64,000 bases of DNA from Dysidea avara (taxonomy: Eukaryota; Porifera; Demospongiae; Dictyoceratida; Dysideidae): positions 27,281,053 through 27,345,052 of the forward strand of contig NC_089274.1 in assembly GCF_963678975.1 (NCBI RefSeq). Reading direction: 5' to 3'. The notes under the pieces were generated by a model. The model saw nothing but the letters and a program-made list of their open reading frames with translations, was not told the DNA's origin and did not search any database. The position numbers were made by a program, and so were the translations under genes. How positions within the stretch are numbered: the stretch's first letter is position 1; the number at the start of each line of letters is the position of its first letter. This document shows positions 9,960-20,996 of the stretch, in pieces.

Positions 9960-11985
9960 CAAGTTATTCTGTAGGGAATTCAGCTACAAACAAGTCACCC
10001 TGTAGTCAGATCAGGTAGAAGAAGGTACCTAATAGAGAGTTCAGCTACAAAGAAGCCATCATGTAGAGAGTTCAGCTCAAATAAATCACCCTGTAGAGAA
10101 TTCATCTACAAACAAATTGCCCTGTAGAGAGATCAGCTAGAAGAAGTTACCTTGTAGAGGGTTCAGTTTAGGGCTGAGCGATACTGCCATTTTAGTATCA
10201 CGATCGATACTAAAGCCACTATTCACGATACTGAATAGTTCACAATACTTACAAATAAGTCAATCATAGCTGGTGCCACATAGTGTATTGCTCAGCATTC
10301 CTGCAGGAAGTCCTTACAGGTGATAGCAAACTACTATCATCCTTGTTTACAGTAACAGTTATTGTAACACATGCTTTGAGGTTGTTATGGTGTTCACACC
10401 TCTCTGCAGGGAAACCAGATGGGTGGACTTTATCATTTACAAGGATTCTTAGCCTAGTACTGCATAACAAATGGATTTTTAATGACAATAATGTACAGGC
10501 ATGGTATCACAATAGTTAATAACAAAATATTGCGATATCGATACTTTCAAAATATCACGATATATCGCTAGAACGGTAGTATCGCTCAGCCCTAGTTCAG
10601 TTACAAAGAAACAATCATGCAAAGAGTTTAGCTGCAAACAAATCATCCAGTAGAAAGTTCCGCTATGAACAAATCACACTGTAGAGAGTTCAGTTAGAAA
10701 CAAGTCATCTTGTAGAGAGACCAGCTAGAAGAAGTCACCTTGTAGAGAGTTCAGTTACAAAGAAACAATGGAGTTTAGTTGCAAACAAATCACCCAGTAG
10801 AAAGTTCTGCTATGAACAGATCACACTGTAGAGAGTTCAGTTAGAAACAAGTCATCTTGTAGATACATGTAGATCAGCTAGAAGAAGTCACTTTGTAGAG
10901 AGTTCAGCTACAAAGAAACCACCATGTAAGAGAGTTCAGCTGCAAACAAACCACCTGTATAGAGTTCAGCTAGGAACAAGTCACCCTGTGCAGAGATCAG
11001 CTGGAAACAAGTCATCCTGTAGAGAGTTCAGCTAGAAGAAGTGCATTGTAGAGAGTTCAGCTACAAAGAAACTACCATGTAGAAAGTTCAGCTGCAAACA
11101 AATCGCCCTGTAGAGAATTCAGCTACAAAAAAATCAGCTAGAAGAAGTTACCTTGTAGAGAGTTCAGCTACAAACAAATCACCCTATAGAGAGTTCAGCT
11201 AGAAACAAGTCACCCTGTAGAGAGATCAGCTAGAAACAAGCCACCCGTAGAGAGTTCAGCTAGAAGAAGTTACATTGTAGAGAGTTTAGCTACAAAGAAA
11301 CTACCATGTAGAGAGTTCAGCTGCAAACAAATCGCCCTGTAGAGAATTCAGCTACAAACAAATCACCCTGTAGAAAGATCAGTTAGAAGAAGTTACCTTG
11401 TAGAGAGTTCAGCTACAAACAAATCACCCTGTAGAGAGTTCAGCTAGAAACAAGTCACCCTGTAGAGAGATCAGCTAGAAACAAGCCACCCGTAGAGAGT
11501 TCAGCTAGAAGAAGTTACCTTGTAGAGAGTTCAGCTACAAACAAATCACCCTGTAGAGAGTTCAGCTACAAACAAGTCACCCTGTAGAGAGTTCAGCTAG
11601 AAGAAGTTACATTGTAGAGAGTTCAGCTACAAAGAAACTACCATGTAGAGAGTTCAGCTACAAACAAATTGCCCTGTAGAGAATTCAACTACAAACAAAT
11701 CACCCTGTAGAAAGATCAGCTAGAAACAAGCCACCCATAGAGAATTCAGCTAGAAGAAGTTACATTGTAGAGAGTTCAGCAGTTTAGCTGCAAACAAATC
11801 GCCCTGTAGAGAATTCAGCTACAAACAAATCATCCTGTAGAAAGATCAGCTAGAAGAAGTTACCTTGTAGAGAGTTCAGCTACAGACAAATCACCCTGTA
11901 GAGAGTTCAGCTACAAACAAGTCATCCGGTAGAGAGATCAGCTAGAAGGATTACCTTGAAGAGAAGTCAGCTACAAAGAAATCAC
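9960..11985. repeat. 31-bp minisatellite array
   Basis: Dozens of copies of a unit built on ctgtagagagttcagctaca plus a variable aaacaaatcaccc-like tail, period about 31 bp. Unit variants alternate (ttcagctac / atcagctag; acaaatcac / agaagttac), giving a higher-order pattern in 11040-11900. A MITE (10169-10594) interrupts it. No unique spacers. Confidence 0.92.
10169..10594. mobile_element. intact 426-bp hAT-like MITE
   Basis: Termini tagggctgagcgatactgcc and ggtagtatcgctcagcccta. The exact 8-bp target duplication gttcagtt (10161-10168 and 10595-10602) is cut from the minisatellite unit. It is the same family as the split element at 8280-12871. Confidence 0.93.
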
Positions 11986-12095
11986 CCTGCTTCATCTTTT
12001 CTTCTTCCTGTAGTAAAGAAAAAAATGATAGGTTAAAAAGCCCTAAAGCCAACCATAGGCCGGATTTGGGGTATACAAATACAAAAAGAAGTGAA

Positions 12096-12425
12096 ATCTA
12101 ATCCAAAACAGCCAAGCTGTAAAAAAAAGAGTGCGGCCCTGAGAAAGGCTATGGTGAAAAAAGATGTGAAATCCAAGGTGGCAGCCAAGAAATGGCTGTG
12201 ATGGTAGGTTAATGGTAAAAATTTTAATAACGGCAATTCAGGTGAATTTTGTGCCAAGACCAAACGGCACCAAATTCACCTGAATTGTTGTTATTAAAAT
12301 TTTTACCATTAACCTACCATCACAGCCATTTCTTGGTCGCCACCTTGGATTTCACATCTTTTTTCACCATAGCCTTTCTCAGGGCCGCACTCTTTTTTTA
12401 CAGCTTGGCTGTTTTGGATTAGATA
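12096..12425. repeat. near-perfect palindrome, two 160-bp arms
   Basis: Arms 12096-12255 and 12266-12425 are inverse copies with only a few differences, around a 10-bp loop. A transcript would fold into a roughly 150-bp hairpin. The single-arm version lies at 58385-58500 after the second minisatellite, and a decayed one at 12890-13130. Confidence 0.92.
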
Positions 12426-12871
12426 CAACTTTCTATAACATATATATGTATATTGTGAATTGGTGACTAGAGAGAAACATTTTTGGGTATACCAGTACAT
12501 CTACTATACAATAGAGTAGATACTGTCAAGCAGTGCATTTAACTGAACCCTTTTGACTACATTTTGTATTATATTCACCACTCAGTGCTGAAATGTTGTC
12601 ACAAGTCACCCAAATGTACAGTAACCCCACCCTTAAAAATGTGTAAAACCAAAAAAAGTCAGTACAGTAGTCCATTCCAGTATTCCAGTCCAGTAGTCCA
12701 GTCCAGTGATTAGACACTACCGCTAGTTTGCTATCACCTATAAGGATTTCCTTTAGGAATGCTGAGCAATACACTATGTGGCACCAGCTATGATTGACTT
12801 ATTTGTAAGTATCGTGAATAGTGGCTTTAGTATCGATCATGATACTAAAATGGCAGTATCGCTCAGCCCTA

Positions 12872-13361
12872 GTTAAAAGGTAGTGTCAAGGCCAACCATA
12901 GGCTGGATTTGGAACTTGCAATTACAAAAAGAAGTGATATCTAAAATCAAGAGTTCATAATATAAAGAGGGCCTCCCTCTCTATATTATGAACTCTTGCT
13001 AAAATTTATTAGCATTAACATCATTGCAGCCATTTCTTGGCCACCACTTTTCAGTGATTTCAGTTTTTTTTACCCAGACTTTTTAAGGCCTCACCTTTTT
13101 TCACAGCTTGTTTGTTTTTGTGCGGATTTTAAAAATTTCATAGCAACTTATTGGAAGCATGTAATACAGGTTACATTGAAGGCACTTTTGGCTTGCTTAT
13201 GTCTAAACAATACTGCTAATGCACCATGAAGGTATTGTGAGGTTAGTATCAAACCTTCATGATCCTTACTAATACTACCACCATACTATATGATAAAGCT
13301 TCAAGTGTATGTATTACAGTATCTGTTCTTATTCACATAAATTTTAACCTTGTAGTAAAAG
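12872..13361. other. intergenic; decayed palindrome-family sequence and 5' flank of the hydrolase gene
   Basis: 12890-13130 resembles the palindrome family (caaccataggctggatttgg, cagccatttcttgg). 13131-13361 precedes the hydrolase start. There is a possible 5'-UTR acceptor (ttaaccttgtag) ending at 13355. Confidence 0.45.
12948..12998. mobile_element. 51-bp mini-element with 7-bp TSD
   Basis: Ends are caagagttcataatata and tatattatgaactcttg, the terminus of the 457-bp MITE at 5969. The direct repeat ctaaaat flanks both sides (12941-12947 and 12999-13005). Almost the whole element is a palindrome. Confidence 0.85.
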
Positions 13362-15194
13362 ATGGCTACGGCGTCCGATCCACAACTAGACAACTCATTC
13401 TCAGAGTATTCCATTCAAACACTAGCCCAGCTGTACTTTGCGATAGATGAAGCTCCCCCAGTCAATCAGTTTTATACCAACTTTTCATGGAACGTGGTTG
13501 ACACTGTTGCAGTTGATGGAAATACAAAAGTAATTAAAATGGAGACAAAGGGCATGGCCGTTGTATCTTCTAAGTTTTTCAAACGAGGATACAGAGTTGT
13601 TGCAGAACGTGAATCTAACCACAAAGTTGTTTTGCTGTGTGAAGGAGAAAATAGTCGTGCAGGCAAGCAGAAAATAGAAGCATACTGGGGAGATATTCAA
13701 GGTGCTCTGCAACGTTCACTAGTGATTAAGAGTGCTATTCAAACTATTGAGCACAGAGAAATGGGTTACTATCAAGAGCCAACATCCGTTGTTGCTGGTT
13801 TTGATTCCATTCAAGGCCAAGCTAGCAGCGAGTTCTACCAGACCATTCATTATGGCACAATCAGAAAAAGGGGAAATACTGATAAAGTCTCAGAATTTTA
13901 CTTCAATGATGCAGATAAAATCCCAAATCTTCATGTAGGTGTTGCACAATGTGCAATTCCGTACCAAAAATTCTTAACCAAGGGGACACTACCTCGTCCA
14001 AAAGGCTTTGTCTCCAAGTTATTTGAAAATAATAAGAAAAAAATGATGCCAATGAGAGTCAATTACATTAATGAAATGGAAATGGATGAGTTTAGGAGGT
14101 CTCTAGCAAAGAATGTCAACGATTGTTACCTCAGTTACTTGCGATACTTGCATGGCAGTGTTGAAAATATGGCTGATGTTGTTTACAGTGAAGAAGACAG
14201 CATTGCCATTAAGAAAACACTTGTTGAAGATCTTTCTCGAAAATTTTACACAACACAGCCCGAACATATGAAAATCCTGCAGGATAAAATAGACACATTG
14301 ACTGACAATGAAAAAGAATATTTGGATGTGCTCAAGCAGTTTGAAGAAAAATTGTGTAACCCTCCTGAAAACCAAAATCAAGATGTTCTACTCTACATTC
14401 ATGGGTTTAACAACTCAGTTGAAGAGTGCCTCTTACGTGCATCTCAAATTGCCTGTGATATTGGCTTTGGTGGAAGATTGGCTGTGTTTAGCTGGCCCTC
14501 ACTTGAAAGTGCTGTTCGGTATTTCCAGGATAAAGATCAAATAGACCTAGCTGTTCGCAAATTTCTTGATTTTCTTGTAATGTTATGCCGCAGTGCAAGG
14601 AAGGTACACATAATTGCACACAGTGCTGCTAACTTACTGTTCACCAGGTCTGCTTTAGCTGCCAGTGCAATTCTAGCACAGTGCAAAGGTAAAATAGGTC
14701 AACTGATTTGTGCCCATGCTGATGTCAAGGTTGAGTTTTTCCTAGAAGTGTTCAAGGATTCTGATACGGTTGCAGGAATCGAGAGTATTGTGGATAACGT
14801 CACTGTCTACTACCATCAACGTGACAAAGCACTGTGGTGGGCTTCTGCCATATGTGGCATTGGAGACAGGATTGGTAGACAAGAGACGAGGCAACTTCCA
14901 AATGAAAAGAAACTAGAAAACATCAACATAGGAGAAATGTCCATTGCCAAAGAAACTTTCCTTTACTTTGTTGGTAGCATATCGTCCATCAAGCACAATG
15001 TTTATGCTGAAAATCCACTTGTTTTGGAAGACATGAGTGAAGTAATTAACAAAGGTTTTAAAGCTCATCAACGCAGTCATATCAATGTGGCTTGTTCTTG
15101 TTTTATTGTAAAAGCCCATGATGTCACCACTAAACCAGTCTGTCATCTGTGTGGTGAAAAGTATGAATATGTTCTTGACTCCTTTGTTCTGTAA
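13362..15194 (+). CDS. DUF900-type alpha/beta hydrolase, intronless
   Basis: A 610-aa protein in one exon. The hydrolase core lies at about residues 338-550: LLYIHGFNN (oxyanion loop, H347-G348), VHIIAHSAAN (nucleophile elbow, Ser421), an Asp at 454 in AHADVKVEFF and a His at 545 in SIKHNVYAENP, which together give a plausible triad. This is the layout of DUF900, a family best known from bacteria with unknown substrate. The elbow is AHSAA rather than the common GxSxG or AHSMG. The N-terminal 330 residues match nothing I know. The C-terminus has paired Cys (CSC, then CHLC), a possible metal knuckle. No signal peptide or membrane helix is apparent. The first ATG is used; it follows taaaag. A broken paralogue lies 5.8 kb downstream. 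The enzymatic role is inferred from motifs only. Confidence 0.85.
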   Translation: MATASDPQLDNSFSEYSIQTLAQLYFAIDEAPPVNQFYTNFSWNVVDTVAVDGNTKVIKMETKGMAVVSSKFFKRGYRVVAERESNHKVVLLCEGENSRAGKQKIEAYWGDIQGALQRSLVIKSAIQTIEHREMGYYQEPTSVVAGFDSIQGQASSEFYQTIHYGTIRKRGNTDKVSEFYFNDADKIPNLHVGVAQCAIPYQKFLTKGTLPRPKGFVSKLFENNKKKMMPMRVNYINEMEMDEFRRSLAKNVNDCYLSYLRYLHGSVENMADVVYSEEDSIAIKKTLVEDLSRKFYTTQPEHMKILQDKIDTLTDNEKEYLDVLKQFEEKLCNPPENQNQDVLLYIHGFNNSVEECLLRASQIACDIGFGGRLAVFSWPSLESAVRYFQDKDQIDLAVRKFLDFLVMLCRSARKVHIIAHSAANLLFTRSALAASAILAQCKGKIGQLICAHADVKVEFFLEVFKDSDTVAGIESIVDNVTVYYHQRDKALWWASAICGIGDRIGRQETRQLPNEKKLENINIGEMSIAKETFLYFVGSISSIKHNVYAENPLVLEDMSEVINKGFKAHQRSHINVACSCFIVKAHDVTTKPVCHLCGEKYEYVLDSFVL

Positions 15195-15401
15195 GTGTTA
15201 GCCTGTAGATGTTATTTTACTTTATATTGGATTTTTTACATTTCACTCCATTGTTTTGTAATTATTCACATTGTCCTTTCTGTAGTACAATTGCAATAAT
15301 ATAGTTTCTGTAAAGTTGTATTGCACAGGGTGTATACCAATAACATTGGCAGCTGTATAATGTACTAGCTTACTGGCTTATACAGTGCGATAGTACTGTA
15401 T
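15195..15401. other. 3' flank of the hydrolase gene
   Basis: AT-rich 3' UTR-like sequence. No canonical aataaa is seen; aataat occurs at about 15296. Confidence 0.4.
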
Positions 15402-16014
15402 AGTAGGGACCACAAAGGTTTGGGCATGGCACACAAAAAAATCACCCAAAAACTAGCCTCAGTATTCCCTGATGACAATGAGGCAGTATTGGTTAGGTAA
15501 AACTAAGCCCCAAACAAGATCGACCTGAAATGCTTTCAACTAGTTGCTATGGATTTTTCTTTTAATTTAATAATTAAATAGAATTTTTTTAGTGACTGAC
15601 TGAGCAACTGATCGATGCCTTCAGACAAGCATAACTTGATAACGGCTAAGGCTACAGGCTTGATATTTTCACTGTTTGATGTTGCTTCAGATGGACACGT
15701 GCCTTTTGGCATATCACAGTATGTACAATGCATTCTTCATGGACTTACCAGTGTCCTCCTTTGTGTCCCGTGTCCCATCCATCTTTGCTGACAGCAAAAG
15801 GTGTCGATTTGGGGGTAGCATGTGATGGCTTCCCTTTGTAATGGAAATCGTCTGTATTTTTTCATAGTGGTTACTTTGATTGCAATGCTGTGTAACAGGT
15901 TGAATATAGCTGACATGGATACTCCACTTTTTAGATGATAATTGATAGCCGGTATGCGTGGGTTTTCACCAGTCTTGTTTCAGTACTTTTTATCGATGTG
16001 CTATGGTCCCTACT
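15402..16014. mobile_element. dispersed repeat family A, copy 1
   Basis: Begins agtagggacca and ends tggtccctact, short inverted ends. The interior anchors ccttttggcatatcacagta, catggacttacc and ggtgtcgatttg recur in 42208-43030. Other partial copies are at 44700-45560 and 47275-47652, and a left end at about 55095. No ORF. Confidence 0.75.
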
Positions 16015-16776
16015 CTCTTTGAAAATTCCAAATGTTATTGTGTACTTGTCATTTATTCATGTATAACAGTATTTCTATAGTGCATCTTCATTTAAAATAT
16101 CACACATATCAATTGAAGGTTACATGATTACCATATTGTGCATTCAACCTAAGTTTTAATAAGTGAGTGCACGGCTATCTAAATTCCTACCCACTCAGGT
16201 AGTAACTGAACTTATAGGATCAGAGACACTCACTAGTTGGAGTGTCCAAGCTAATATTAAATTGACAACAATTCAAGTATATTATATGTGTATCTGAAAA
16301 AATACAGCCATGTAGCAATCAAATGCATGCATAAATCTATATAGAGGAGTAATAATTGCAAGCATTAATGTGACATCAGTGCTTGGAATCAGTAGCATTA
16401 TGCCTCCAGCATTAACCTTTAGTCTCAGTGATATATATATAGACCCGAGCCATTTAACACCATCTGGCACAACAGGTTTGTTTAAATAGTATTAGCTACT
16501 AAAGAAAGTTACCATTCATCAGCTATATCATTGTAGTACCTTTATAGTTTATATTATACGCTAATACACTTGCAGAAGTCTACGTTATTACTTCATCGTT
16601 ACATTTTCACCAGAGTGCCACACACTGACTGTGTCCCAGGGGAATTTGCCTGCACAAGGCTCAAGCACCTGAGTGGTACACAGGAATCTCAGAGCTGGTT
16701 CACTGGACAGCAGTAGCTATAGTGTAGTGTAGCACTAGTGTTGTGATGTAATCCCAGCCACTATTATAACATTCTT
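16015..16776. other. no gene recognised
   Basis: Between 16436 and 16560 the sequence caccatctggcacaacag plus tactaaagaaagt resembles 18410-18470. It may be an old local duplication. No gene can be supported. Confidence 0.35.
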
Positions 16777-16860
16777 CTGTACTACTGCAAGGCCTTTCTA
16801 TGAAGATTATTCCAGCTATACACCGATTTTCAGCTCATTGCTCTAAGTGGTTTGCCCATG
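16777..16860. repeat. fragment of the array-leader repeat, inverted
   Basis: Reverse complement of 9722-9815: shared anchors are gattattccagctatac and cattgctctaagtggtttg. Confidence 0.7.
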
Positions 16861-17194
16861 AAAGTATATCTGTGTAGATTGTTAGCCAATGCATGGAAGT
16901 CACTGTACCTATTAAAAACTTTACGCTCAATTATGGGCATGTATAATAGGCCAAATTTGGATCATGTGTTTGAATAAAGATAATTACAAATGATGTATAG
17001 CTACTATCATTCTTATTTCTTGTTTCATCACTGGACTCTTTTTTCCATCATTTGTAATTATCTTTATTCAAAACACATGATCCAAATTTGGCCTATTATA
17101 CATGCCCATAATTGAGCTTGAAGTTTTTAATAGGTACATGTACAGTGACTTCCATGCATGCATTGGCTAACAATCTACACAGATATACTTTCAT
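16858..17194. repeat. long inverted repeat, arms ~140 bp, loop 51 bp
   Basis: Left arm 16858-16994 and right arm 17046-17194 are near-exact inverse copies with small gaps (a 4-bp gain, gcat, in the right arm). No ORF. Confidence 0.9.
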
Positions 17195-20100
17195 GATAGG
17201 TTGTCTTATTGTTATTGTGGTGTGCTGTGTAGCTTTTCCTGCTGTAAGGGTTATGGCAACCAATAAATTCATTGTACAGCATGCTTGAAGTGCTAAAAGT
17301 AAAGTTGGTAGTGTGATGACACTATGGGATCAAAGAGGGACTTGCATGCACTAATACATAGTTTGTCTCAATAGCCCAGTATTGTAAAAGCTGATCTTGG
17401 GTAAACTAAAACACATACTATATAAGAGTGTAACTGATACATGTATTACTAGTTTTGTAGCTGTAGGCCAGGTCATAAATTTCGGTAGGCTTGCAGTGTT
17501 GTATGATAGCTGATGTGCATTCAGCACATGTTTGTTGATAGAATATAATATACATAACTGAACAGTCACACTTTACCATATTAAGTGGCACACATGCCAC
17601 TATTAGTGCAATGATTGTCAACATTTTTGGCATATGTATGTGTTACTACTGAACTCACCATGATGTTGATGCTACATAAAAGCAAAATCCTTTGGTAGTG
17701 TAGTTTTCTCCTGGAATGTATCTGAGAAATAGGAGTAAGATGGATGAGGTCACATGCATGGGGCCATGGGCAGTTTCAGAAAGTTGGTGACTGCCAGGCT
17801 TTTGTGATGGCAGGGCCTATATAGCTAAACTTTAATACCCCTGATTAGCATACACTGGAAAATTAATGCAAAGCATGCAATCTATAGGCAGTCTGGGGGC
17901 ATACTCTCCCAGGTTGAAGTTAAATCCTTATCTATGAAGTTGAATTTGAGAGTGATTTCAGCAGTTTATCATCTACTACTGTATTACTAAATGCTTGATT
18001 GTTGCCTTACGGTGACTGCTCTGTTTGGGTATCTTGATCTTGTTTGATCGATCAGTTTTTAGAAACCTTAGATTTGTTCCTCCCTTGAGTTAGTATGTAT
18101 CATTATTATATAGCTATACTGAAATAGCCAAGCTAGGAAAAAAGCTCCCCTCCATAAAAAAGGTGAGGTAGTTAACGCGCTCATGTCACGTGATAAGGAG
18201 GTAGTTTCACACGTGACAGCTTAAGGCTGTGGACACAAAGTAATATAATATGTAATATTATTATAGTTACTTTATTTTATGGGTAATATGTAACTGTAAC
18301 TAAATAGTTTTGTTGCAAGTAATTATGTAATTAGTTACTTTAAAAAGTAACTTGCCCAACACTGTGTGTTTGTAACTAGAACCGCCTGGAGTATGCTATG
18401 GAGCAGGTTTGGTGCCATCTGGTATAATCTGTTTGTGTAGAAAATACTATTACTAAAGAAAGTAATTGTACCCATTGTCTCCTGTATAATACAGTACCTT
18501 TAGAAAATGGTCTTTGATACATTTTTAAGTCTAAGACAAATTGGGGTGATTGTGAATATCACTTGAATGTATGAATGTGACTGGTTTCTATCCCAGTGCA
18601 AATTTTAGCTTGTACACCACTTACAAGTATATATTTTGCTGGTGAGGGTGAGGCCAATTACCATCTTGTGTGAAAGAATTGGCTTCTCCTCCCTTGGCTA
18701 GTAGAGCACCACAGCTCAAATGAAATTTTTGCTCAACCCATCCACAGAAAACCAACCTCCATGAAAGACATGGATAAGTTTACTCACTTCTATATGTACA
18801 TGGTTTGGTAGGGTGAAGTCACACTTAAAATGTGGGAGCTCTGGACATCTTCCTTGGAGCACATGAAATTTAAGAAAAAAATAATCATGATGTCATGCAA
18901 TCACGTAGGATATTAAACTGAATACACATCCCTCTCCAAGGAACATAGTTCCAAACCAAGGGTGGTAGTAACATACTAGGATAGCCAGGGATTTGCTTCA
19001 TTTTTCAAGTTGCAGACCTTATCTTGAATAAAATAACCTTGCCAATGACATGTACAGCAGCCTGGAGCTTGATTTGGGTACTACCACTATTGTAGTACCA
19101 GATAAATTGCTTTATAAAAACACGCATGCATATGCAGCCACCTGTTGAATTGCAAGAAATGCTGAAGCCTCTGTACAAGCCACTTGTGAGTTTGTTGTTA
19201 TAGAAAATGGATTGTTTAGCCTCTAGCCTATCAGACAAGCTGTAAAAAGCAATAATATAATTCAATCTTGGTGTGTTCTTGTAAGGGTTTTATTAGATTT
19301 AATGCTCTACAATATAGATACACACCCAAAAAGCTTTTACCATGAAGGGAAGGGGAGTACCATTATGCATTTAATTAGTTGTATGGGGATCCACAGTATT
19401 ATCATACTGCAATACATATACTAATCCACCAGGCCATGGTACATAATAATATATTAATTATTATAGACCAGGAGCTGGAAAGGGGAGGGGCACAAACAGA
19501 CTAAGTACAACTTATCCTGTCTCCCCTTATAGTGGTTGGGGAGAGCCAGATCAGTTCTCTTGTTAGGTACTGCATTTGTAAGCAGCAAATAATCACTTCT
19601 TAGTAGTGTCTCACTGTTGATTTTTACCATTTTGGCCTTTGCAGATGGTTGTGAAGTCTTAAAAGGCTATGAATGTCTTAAACAACGGCAGCACGATAAA
19701 TATTTTAGAGGTGCTTAGTACGCATGAAGGTGCTGGGGGACAATTTCTCAGTTAGTTTCAGTTGGATTTGTAATGCTACTAAAATGTGGCATATTTTCAT
19801 GAGTTATAAAATGATATTGGCCTGACATAATGTTTAGTATTTTAATCAGAACATAGATAATCAAGTGGTAATATCTATGATCAGAAGTATGGTTCCTCCC
19901 ATTTGAGTATTATACAACATTAAGCTGTGAGGTATGCTAGAACAATGATGACATAAGGTACTTCACCTCATGGTAAGAGAATTATTAGTCTTTCCTGGAA
20001 TAAAAGGTTTCCATGAATGTACACAAAAGACAGTGGTTAGAAAAGTGGAGCCATTTGATCACAGTATAAGTAGCCTGCATGCTCTACTAAAATTTGTGTG

Positions 20101-20996
20101 TTGTATATTATAGTGCCTAAACTTTTAAAAGTAAATTGAACATGTAACTACCTTAATTACTTAACTACTTCCCCTTTTTCTTTTTGTACAATTATACTCA
20201 ATTTTGAGTTTGTACATATGACGTGTTGCAATCTAGGATGTGGTAATCTAAAAAATCATTTGTGCACAATAAGAGATAATAAAAATTTAAATAAAAAAAC
20301 AGTATTTCTGTGAAGTTATATTATTTTTTACTTCCTCAAAATAAAACTAACATTCTTTTATGATTAGGTAATAAGCATGAGTGTTGTGACAGTATAAAAT
20401 TTCTGAACTGAAGGTTGCACCATTGCAGCCTCCACAGAGTTGTACGTGATATCAAATGTGAAAATGGCTGCAGTGATGTATATTTGAAACAGTTAGCTTT
20501 ATTGTACACAGCCTCTTCTTTATGTCACCATCTTTGATTTCATACCAACAACTGTTTGTAGGCTGCATCCTTATATCCATTGTTCAGGTTTAGATTTTGC
20601 ATCAAGCCTAAAGCTGGCTTGTATACACTTTGGAGCTATAGGATTCATTTAATACAATTTAGTCACTCTGATGATTTCTAATACCATTAAACTAGAACCT
20701 TTGCTTACAAGGCAGAAACTAAGGAAAGAAAGAGACCAGAAGAATAGCTGTCAGCAGTGGTTGTAACTATACATGTAGGCACAGAAATCACAGGTTTGAA
20801 TCCACATGTTCTATTCATGCTAACACATGTTTGGTTTTTATTTCCAACTTAGGTTTGCTGATTGATATAACAGATAGCTTGTTGAGCTCCACAACCCCTG
20901 TGTAAATATAGTTGTCTGTTGTGCAGCAACACCAGTTTGACATATCTTGATACAGCTATGATGCATCGTTCTATATCTAGGGTGACGGCAAGCTAG
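17195..20996. other. intergenic; scattered repeats, no gene recognised
   Basis: 18245-18365 is a run of variants of gtaattagttactt, also seen at 24030-24125 and 36075-36440. 19949-20080 matches 29573-29731 (agtggagccatttgatcaca). The rest has no supportable exon. Confidence 0.5.

Larger units (their letters stand above)
8552..12721. mobile_element. 4.17-kb non-autonomous hAT-like element
   Basis: It is bounded by gggtagtgtctaatcactgg and its inverse ccagtgattagacactacc. The inverted ends extend about 90 bp inward. The exact 8-bp target duplication gctagttt flanks it (8544-8551 and 12722-12729) and lies inside the older MITE. The interior has no transposase ORF. It carries a tail of repeat-family sequence (9100-9890), a 31-bp minisatellite, a nested MITE and a palindrome. 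Confidence 0.85.
8280..12871. mobile_element. hAT-like MITE split by a 4.2-kb insertion
   Basis: The left terminus is tagggctgagcgatac and the right is gtatcgctcagcccta. The 8-bp flanks are attaaaag (8272-8279) and gttaaaag (12872-12879), a one-mismatch target duplication of hAT size. The element's own DNA is only 8280-8551 and 12722-12871. Together these match the intact 426-bp copy at 10169-10594. Another element (8552-12721) has landed in the middle. Confidence 0.85.

Noticed and set aside
9960-11985. CRISPR-like regular repeats
   Set aside because: The unit is 31 bp with no unique spacers, and the context is eukaryotic. It is a minisatellite.
14103-14381. 92-codon minus-strand ORF
   Set aside because: Antisense shadow of the hydrolase gene.
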